Below the pieces are notes generated by a model. It saw only the letters and a program-made list of their open reading frames with translations, did not search any database and had not been told where the DNA came from. Below are positions 4,973 to 8,877 of a stretch of 8,877 bases of DNA, piece after piece (the stretch's first letter is position 1; every line of letters starts with the position of its first letter). A program made the translations under genes and the position numbers. The DNA comes from Candidatus Aenigmatarchaeota archaeon (GTDB lineage Archaea; Aenigmatarchaeota; Aenigmatarchaeia; GW2011-AR5): positions 1-8,877 of the forward strand of contig JAGVVX010000039.1 of assembly GCA_018304565.1 (NCBI GenBank). The letters are read 5' to 3'.

Positions 4973-5284
4973 ATGAGGTATTATCCACAGCCGCATAGCT
5001 TGCAGGGACTTACTTCTGATTCAAGACTTGCATCACAATTGCATCACGCCTTCAAGAAAGGTGGATGTCTTGAGAGAAGCTTCGCTTCTCCGAGATCTTC
5101 AGAGAAACGGAGTTTCTCTGAGATTCCGAAATCCTTTGGATTTCGAGAATTCCAAAAAGCCGCGCTTTTTGAGAATGTTGGTTCAATATTGGAACGCATG
5201 GGATATGCACTCTCGCCCGTACCGGTTCCTGTTCCAGTAAACAATTCCTATAGGGGACGGATCATCACACGTGACGGAAGATAG
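4973..5284 (+). CDS. Hypothetical small protein interrupted in frame by the palindromic element
   Basis: I do not recognise the family. The 103-residue product starts MRYYPQPHSLQGLTSDSR and ends with a PVPVPVPV run followed by NNSYRGRIITRDGR. Residues about 32-68 are encoded by the 109-base four-hairpin element (5068-5176), which is also found between genes at 1508-1616. Without it, a protein of about 66 residues would remain: an N-terminal part to KKGG joined to VGSILERMGYALSP. The element adds no stop codon and keeps the downstream frame. A well-placed TATA box and no ribosome-binding site suggest a leaderless transcript. The stop codon is followed directly by the promoter of the RNase HII gene. 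Whether the encoded insert is tolerated as a loop or has a role cannot be seen. Confidence 0.6.
   Translation: MRYYPQPHSLQGLTSDSRLASQLHHAFKKGGCLERSFASPRSSEKRSFSEIPKSFGFREFQKAALFENVGSILERMGYALSPVPVPVPVNNSYRGRIITRDGR
5068..5176. repeat. Four-hairpin palindromic element, copy 2 (within a reading frame)
   Basis: This is the inverted counterpart of 1508-1616, also 109 bases. Read on the minus strand, the stems and spacers are identical to copy 1 apart from one base at the outer edge of the fourth stem. Loops change from GCA, AAA, GAA, TTC in copy 1 to GCG, AAA, TCC, GAA here. The fourth loop is the exact reverse complement of its partner. It lies inside the 4973-5284 coding sequence. Confidence 0.93.
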
Positions 5285-5285
5285 C

Positions 5286-5294
5286 TCTTTTTAA
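5286..5294 (+). promoter_or_regulatory. TATA box for rnhB
   Basis: CTTTTTAAG lies 37-45 bases before the GTG at 5331 and directly after the stop of the small upstream gene. The spacing allows a short leader that includes the AGGTG near 5329. Confidence 0.45.
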
Positions 5295-5330
5295 GACCAG
5301 CAACCAAAGTTTATTTGTTCTACTTAATAG

Positions 5331-6011
5331 GTGTCTTTATTGAAAACCATTCTTGGCATTGATGAAGCCGGCCGCGGCCCGGTGATAGGGCCTCTGGTGA
5401 TGTGCGGCTATCTTGTGAAGGAAGGCAAGATTGGAGAGCTAAGGGAACTGGGCGTTAAAGACTCAAAGCAGCTTACGCCTGAGAAAAGGGAAAGCCTTGT
5501 GCCCAGGCTGAAGAAGATGGCTGAAGATTTTGTTGTGCTGTCTATATCGCCGCAGGAAATAGACAAATTAAGAACGGAAACAAATCTTAACAAGATTGAG
5601 ATAGAGCACATGCAGCAGATGATAGACCTGCTTTGTCCTGGAAAAGCGGTGATCGATGCGCCAGAAGCAAACACAAAAAGGTTCAGGGAAAAGGTTCTTT
5701 GCAGGCTCAAGCACACCCGGTTTGAATTGGTGGCGGAGAATTTTGCCGACAAGAAATACCCCGAGGTCGGCGCAGCCTCGATAATTGCCAAGGTTCATCG
5801 CGACGCGGAAATAAGCAAGCTTCATCATAAATATGGCTTCTTCGGTTCCGGTTACACTTCCGACGAGCGCACTATAGCGTTTTTAAAGAATTGGCTACAA
5901 GATAACAAAGACTTCCCGGACATTGTAAGGAAGTCCTGGATAACGGCCACGCTGATGAAAAAAGAAAAAGAGCAAAGCAATGTAATGAGCTTCATAAGCA
6001 GAACTGAGTGA
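5331..6011 (+). CDS. rnhB: Ribonuclease HII
   Basis: RNase HII cuts the RNA strand of RNA-DNA hybrids and removes single ribonucleotides from DNA. The 226-residue protein shows all four acidic active-site residues: D11 and E12 in GIDEAGRGPVIG, D109 in VIDAPEAN and D158 in KVHRDAEI. The family stretches VKDSKQLTPEKRE (42-54), GAASIIAKVHRD and GSGYTSDE (172-179) are also present, the last being typical of archaeal enzymes. Length is normal for archaea. The start is GTG at 5331; TTG at 5340 is an alternative, since AGGTG at 5329-5333 could serve as its ribosome-binding site, and the conserved core begins only at residue 7. The stop overlaps the start of the next gene by four bases (GTGA), so the two are probably cotranslated. 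Confidence 0.95.
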   Translation: MSLLKTILGIDEAGRGPVIGPLVMCGYLVKEGKIGELRELGVKDSKQLTPEKRESLVPRLKKMAEDFVVLSISPQEIDKLRTETNLNKIEIEHMQQMIDLLCPGKAVIDAPEANTKRFREKVLCRLKHTRFELVAENFADKKYPEVGAASIIAKVHRDAEISKLHHKYGFFGSGYTSDERTIAFLKNWLQDNKDFPDIVRKSWITATLMKKEKEQSNVMSFISRTE

Positions 6012-6268
6012 AGAATATGAAATATTTCGACGAAGAAATCAAGGTAACTATTGTAAATGTTCTCGCAGGTATCGTCACCGGCTACGTGTCCTTTCTGCTG
6101 AACCGGCCGCTTGTGAGTCTGGTGGTTGCAGTCGTGGCATTCATCTGCCTTTCATTCCTTGCAAAAAAGGCATTCAGCGTGAAAAAGGAAAAGAAGTGGT
6201 GGCTGAGCCCGGTAACCACGTTCTTCCTGGCCTGGATAGTCTCCTGGACTCTTTTTTACAACATGTGA
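6008..6268 (+). CDS. Small membrane protein of unknown function
   Basis: The 86-residue product has three likely membrane segments, at about 12-30, 34-52 and 66-84. A basic loop (KKAFSVKKEKKWW, about 53-65) between the second and third should face the cytoplasm. I do not recognise the family with certainty; short three-segment membrane proteins of unknown function are common in archaea. The start GTG overlaps the rnhB stop by four bases, which makes a two-gene operon very likely; an internal ATG at 6017 is an alternative start. A functional link to RNase HII cannot be inferred from this pairing alone. Composition matches the neighbours. Confidence 0.75.
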   Translation: MKNMKYFDEEIKVTIVNVLAGIVTGYVSFLLNRPLVSLVVAVVAFICLSFLAKKAFSVKKEKKWWLSPVTTFFLAWIVSWTLFYNM

Positions 6269-6285
6269 AGAGGAGAAACCGAACG

Positions 6286-6295
6286 ATATAAAATA
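6286..6295 (+). promoter_or_regulatory. TATA box for aspS
   Basis: GATATAAAAT lies 14-23 bases before the aspS ATG, in the 40-base gap after the membrane protein gene. It is a little close for a normal leaderless start, so the true start point may fall at or near the ATG. Confidence 0.45.
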
Positions 6296-6308
6296 AAATT
6301 GATACCGT

Positions 6309-7616
6309 ATGCTCCGAACGCATTATGCAAAAGAACTGAAAGCGGGCAAGAACATCACTGTAGCCGGATGGCTGCACGAGAAAAGGGTCCTCGGCTCCAT
6401 TGTGTTTGCCGTTGTTCGCGATTTCACCGGACTCGTGCAGATAACAGCAAAGAAAGGCGTGACAGACGACAGTATAATGGAATTGCTGAAGGACCTGAAA
6501 AGGGAATCCGTGATTTCTGTTACAGGCGATGCTGTAGACAACAAGCAGGCGCCAAACAAGCTCGAAATACTGCCGAAAAATATTAATGTCATTTCGCTTG
6601 CTGAGAACCTGCCTATTGATATCTCTCCCGGCATAAAGACCACGCTTGACAAAAGGCTGGACTGGAGAAGCATAGACCTCAGGAAACCTGAACACAACGC
6701 CGTCTTTCGCGTGCAGTCAACGCTCGTTCAGGAGATGCAGCTTTTCCTAAAGAAAGAAGGCTTTGTCCAGGTATTTACGCCGTCACTGATGGGCTCTGCA
6801 TCAGAAAGCGGCGCCGAACTTTTTTCCGTAGTCTATTATGACAAGGAAGCTTTCTTGCGCCAGGACCCCCAGCTTCACAGGCAACTCTCTGTTGCTGCAG
6901 GCCTGGAACGTGTTTACGACGTTGGCCCGAGCTGGCGCGCAGAACTGTCGCATACCACAAGGCATTTATCAGAGCACAGGACTATTGCTGCTGAGATGGC
7001 TTTCATAACAGACGAATACGACGTCATCAGCCTCGAGGAAGAAATGATAAGATTTGCAATCGAGAGGCTTGTGAAAGACTGCAGGGACGAGCTGGATATT
7101 CTTGGCATAAAACTGGATGTGCCGAAAAAGAAATTCCCCGTACTGGAATTTCCTGATCTTTACGATGTACTGAAGACACTAGGCGAAAAAGTTGAATACG
7201 GGAAGGCTTCTTACGGCTCAGACGGAGAAAAGAAGCTCGGAGAGTACGTGAAGAACGAGTTCGGCTCTGATTTCTTTTTCGTGAACCGGTTTCCTTTCGC
7301 GGAGAAGCCGTTTTATGTCATGCGCGTGGACAAAGATCCCACATGGGCGCGCAGCATAGACCTCATTTACAAAGGCATGGAGATGAGCTCCGGCGGCCAG
7401 CGCGAGCACAGGCATGACAAGCTGGTCCAGCAGCTTCGCGAGAAGAAGATGTCCATGGATTCAATAAGATGGTTCACGGATTTCTTCAAGTTCGGCGTGC
7501 CGCCGCATGGCGGATTTTCTATAGGCATTGAGAGGCTTACAATGCAAATACTCAACCTGCCTAATGTCAGGGAAGCTGTCCTCTTCCCTCGGGACGTCGA
7601 CAGATTGACGCCATAA
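6309..7616 (+). CDS. aspS: Aspartyl-tRNA synthetase, archaeal type (possibly Asp/Asn non-discriminating)
   Basis: This class II synthetase joins aspartate to tRNA-Asp. The 435-residue protein has an N-terminal OB-fold anticodon domain (about 1-100, with GWLHEKRVLGSIVF). The catalytic domain includes LRQDPQLHRQ (183-192), motif 2 WRAELSHTTRHLSEHR (209-224) and motif 3 GGFSIGIERL (401-410, with the ATP-binding Arg at 409). It ends LFPRDVDRLTP, as archaeal AspRS do. It lacks the large insertion domain of bacterial AspRS. His23 and Pro82 seem to match residues known from methanogen enzymes that also charge tRNA-Asn, so it may feed an amidotransferase route to Asn-tRNA; this depends on an alignment made by eye. 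The ATG at 6309 has no ribosome-binding site, suggesting a leaderless mRNA. A hairpin follows the stop. Confidence 0.95.
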   Translation: MLRTHYAKELKAGKNITVAGWLHEKRVLGSIVFAVVRDFTGLVQITAKKGVTDDSIMELLKDLKRESVISVTGDAVDNKQAPNKLEILPKNINVISLAENLPIDISPGIKTTLDKRLDWRSIDLRKPEHNAVFRVQSTLVQEMQLFLKKEGFVQVFTPSLMGSASESGAELFSVVYYDKEAFLRQDPQLHRQLSVAAGLERVYDVGPSWRAELSHTTRHLSEHRTIAAEMAFITDEYDVISLEEEMIRFAIERLVKDCRDELDILGIKLDVPKKKFPVLEFPDLYDVLKTLGEKVEYGKASYGSDGEKKLGEYVKNEFGSDFFFVNRFPFAEKPFYVMRVDKDPTWARSIDLIYKGMEMSSGGQREHRHDKLVQQLREKKMSMDSIRWFTDFFKFGVPPHGGFSIGIERLTMQILNLPNVREAVLFPRDVDRLTP

Positions 7617-7618
7617 TA

Positions 7619-7640
7619 GGGAGAAACTACGTTTTCTCCC
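7619..7640 (+). terminator. Hairpin directly after aspS
   Basis: GGGAGAAA pairs with TTTCTCCC over 8 bp, starting 3 bases after the aspS stop codon. It could end or protect the transcript. Its sequence resembles the GGAGAAAA/TTTTCTCC arms of the nearby repeats, so it may be a worn repeat end instead of a dedicated terminator. Confidence 0.45.
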
Positions 7641-7700
7641 CTATAACCCCTCTTCCTTTAGAGAAAAGAAAATCCTTGGGAAAAGAAAACCCACGAAGCT

Positions 7701-7943
7701 AAAAATAATATTCTTGATTAGGAATGAGGATTATCTGCAGAAAGCAAAGCTTTCTGAGACGCCAGAAACCTAATGGTTTCTGAGCAGAAAGGAGAAAATT
7801 CTTGAAAAGAAAAATAATATTCTTAATTAGGAATGAGGATTAGAAAGGAGAAAAACCTAGGAAAAGAAAACCCACGAAGCTAAAAATAATATTCTTAATT
7901 AGGAATGAGGATTAGAAAGGAGAAAAACCTAGGTTTTCTCCTT
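7701..7943 (+). repeat. Three direct units of a dispersed repeat
   Basis: A 33-base core appears at 7701-7733 (one mismatch), 7810-7842 and 7882-7914 (the last two identical). The cores are 109 and 72 bases apart. After the core, units continue with GAAAGGAGAAAA and then CCTAGG (7855-7860, 7927-7933 region) or a variant end. Segments before the first and third cores share CCCACGAAGCT. The last unit closes with a perfect 10-bp hairpin (7917-7943). With the inverted copy at 1313-1376, this is a family dispersed in the genome. The stretch 7617-7990 has no gene that I can support. Confidence 0.85.
7734..7786. mobile_element. 53-base double hairpin inserted in a repeat unit
   Basis: In the first repeat unit, 53 bases separate the core from the GAAAGGAG that follows it directly in the other units. 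The segment holds two hairpins: 7738-7756 (CAGAAAGC, loop AAA, GCTTTCTG) and 7763-7782 (CAGAAACC, loop TAAT, GGTTTCTG). The clean interruption argues for insertion of a small palindromic element of the same general build as the 109-base one. Confidence 0.65.
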
Positions 7944-7950
7944 CTTAACC

Positions 7951-7958
7951 TTTATATA
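7951..7958 (+). promoter_or_regulatory. TATA box for the 54-residue protein gene
   Basis: TTTATATA lies 33-40 bases before the ATG at 7991. It is followed by a GGTGA ribosome-binding site at 7981-7985, so this gene should have a short leader. Confidence 0.6.
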
Positions 7959-7990
7959 CCGCGCATTACAAAATAATTACGGTGAGTTAG

Positions 7991-8155
7991 ATGGCTGCAA
8001 GAAGAAAAACAACGAGGAAAAACTTCACAGCGGGAATTGTTTTCGGCGTTGGCGTTTCGACGTATCTTATGCAGGGCGAGACAGTATTCACAGGGTTGAC
8101 ATTGATAATCATTGGCCTAGTTCTGGCATTCATCGAGGCGCGGCAACAAAAATAA
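7991..8155 (+). CDS. Small two-segment membrane protein of unknown function
   Basis: This is a 54-residue ORF, MAARRKTTRKNFTAGIVFGV at its start. The N-terminus is strongly basic, followed by two hydrophobic segments at about 12-27 and 33-47, the second reading LTLIIIGLVLAFIE. The pattern suggests a small membrane hairpin with the basic end in the cytoplasm. I do not recognise a family. A TATA box 33-40 bases upstream and a GGTGA ribosome-binding site 5 bases before the ATG support expression. It follows the repeat block and precedes the glycine-rich gene, which has its own TATA box, so the two are probably separate units. Confidence 0.65.
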   Translation: MAARRKTTRKNFTAGIVFGVGVSTYLMQGETVFTGLTLIIIGLVLAFIEARQQK

Positions 8156-8164
8156 TTATATATA
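8156..8164 (+). promoter_or_regulatory. TATA box for the glycine-rich protein gene
   Basis: TTATATATA ends 22 bases before the ATG at 8187 and begins right after the stop codon of the preceding gene. The spacing and the lack of a ribosome-binding site suggest a leaderless mRNA. Confidence 0.6.
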
Positions 8165-8186
8165 CCGCCTTTGACAAATTAATAAA

Positions 8187-8877
8187 ATGCGCAAAGCATT
8201 CCGCACAGCCCTTCTTTTCACGATTCTTGCCATTTCCGGATTGTTTCTTACGGCATCCAGCATAAGCTTTGCGCAGGCCGGGGGCGGATACACAAACATG
8301 AAGGTCTTCGACACCCCGGGCACCTTTTCATGGACTGCCCCGCCGAATGTAACAAGCGTCATGATCGAGATCTGGGGCGCGGGCGGTATGGGAGGGCCCG
8401 GAGCAGTAGGGACGCTTTGCGGAAATGTAGAGATTTCCCCCCCAACCGAATTTTCTCCGGGTTCATATACGTATGTTCCGTGCGCAGGCGGCGGCGGAGG
8501 AGGAGGAGGCTATGGAAAAGGCATATACACTGTCAGGCCGGGCACCGCTTACACGGTTATAGTAGGCAAGAACGGGACTTATGACGGTTATTATCATGGT
8601 TACAACAGCAGCTTCGGAGGTCTCATCTACGCTTCAGGCGGCAGGATGGGAGGCTTGCCAACAAGTGCTGCTGTTGGCGGAGGCGGCAGCATAGGCGGAG
8701 CCGGCGGCACAAGCAACGGGACGCTAAGCATCGCCGGCGGAGCCGGGCAGAACGGACGGGATGTTGGCGGGCAAGGCGGCTCCTCTCCGAACGGCGGCTT
8801 CGGCGGTTTTGCCGGCAGAGCCGGCGGGACACCCGGAGGCGGCGGCGGCGGCGACACCGGGTATCATGGCGGCTTCG
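8187..8877 (+). CDS. Secreted glycine-rich protein, N-terminal part
   Basis: The frame stays open to the right edge: 230 codons are visible and the end is missing. A signal peptide is clear: a basic MRKAFR start, a hydrophobic stretch LLFTILAISGLFLTASSISF (about 9-28) and a likely cut after FAQA. The mature part begins with a beta-like stretch, MKVFDTPGTFTWTAPPNVTSVMIEIWGAGGMGG, known from glycine-rich domain proteins (the Gly_rich_2 type). It continues with long Gly-rich runs such as CAGGGGGGGGYGKG. Two cysteines, just before this run and about 22 residues earlier, may form a disulfide. Related domains occur in surface, adhesive or phage fibre proteins, so a cell-surface role is likely but not shown. 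Gly codons are mostly GGC and GGA, which raises local G+C and makes the opposite frames look open. Confidence 0.8.
   Translation, partial: MRKAFRTALLFTILAISGLFLTASSISFAQAGGGYTNMKVFDTPGTFSWTAPPNVTSVMIEIWGAGGMGGPGAVGTLCGNVEISPPTEFSPGSYTYVPCAGGGGGGGGYGKGIYTVRPGTAYTVIVGKNGTYDGYYHGYNSSFGGLIYASGGRMGGLPTSAAVGGGGSIGGAGGTSNGTLSIAGGAGQNGRDVGGQGGSSPNGGFGGFAGRAGGTPGGGGGGDTGYHGGF

Noticed and set aside
6174..6697. Minus-strand frames opposite the membrane protein gene and aspS
   Set aside because: They overlap well-identified genes and show no recognisable domain.
8330..8857. Arg- and Pro-rich reading frames overlapping the glycine-rich gene on both strands
   Set aside because: They are by-products of GGC/GGA glycine codons; the frame from 8187 has a signal peptide, a TATA box and a recognisable domain.

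Overview
The window looks archaeal. It encodes eukaryote-type ribosomal protein eL21, RNA polymerase subunit Rpo4, a DUF655 protein, the archaeal tRNA pseudouridine synthase Pus10 and an archaeal-type AspRS. Its promoters carry TATA boxes close to the start codons, and its initiator tRNA is spliced by the archaeal bulge-helix-bulge (BHB) route. Short compact genes and many small proteins of unknown family suggest a DPANN-type archaeon, but the exact lineage cannot be fixed from the sequence.

Left part (1-4122): the end of a membrane site-2 protease runs rightward into a leftward information-processing cluster. That cluster reads pus10, a cysteine-rich unknown gene, rpl21e, rpoF, DUF655, an order well known from other archaea. 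Here the gaps in the cluster are swollen by palindromic DNA: hairpins between rpl21e and rpoF, and about 530 bases of hairpins and dispersed repeat between rpoF and DUF655.

Centre (4162-5330): directly upstream of pus10 lies an initiator tRNA-Met split by three short BHB introns (D-loop 14/15, anticodon stem 29/30, anticodon loop 37/38). An AT-rich LAGLIDADG endonuclease gene overlaps its 5' end. A divergent small gene follows; its reading frame is interrupted, without losing frame, by a 109-base element of four hairpins. A second copy of that element lies inverted at 1508-1616. The two copies differ almost only in the three-base hairpin loops.

Right part (5331-8877): RNase HII and a small membrane protein form a tight pair, followed by AspRS. 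Then comes a non-coding stretch (7617-7990) with three direct units of a dispersed repeat, one of them interrupted by a 53-base double hairpin. The same repeat occurs inverted at 1313-1376. A 54-residue membrane protein and the start of a secreted glycine-rich protein close the window.

The features most worth following are the triply interrupted initiator tRNA and the in-frame, loop-variable palindromic element.
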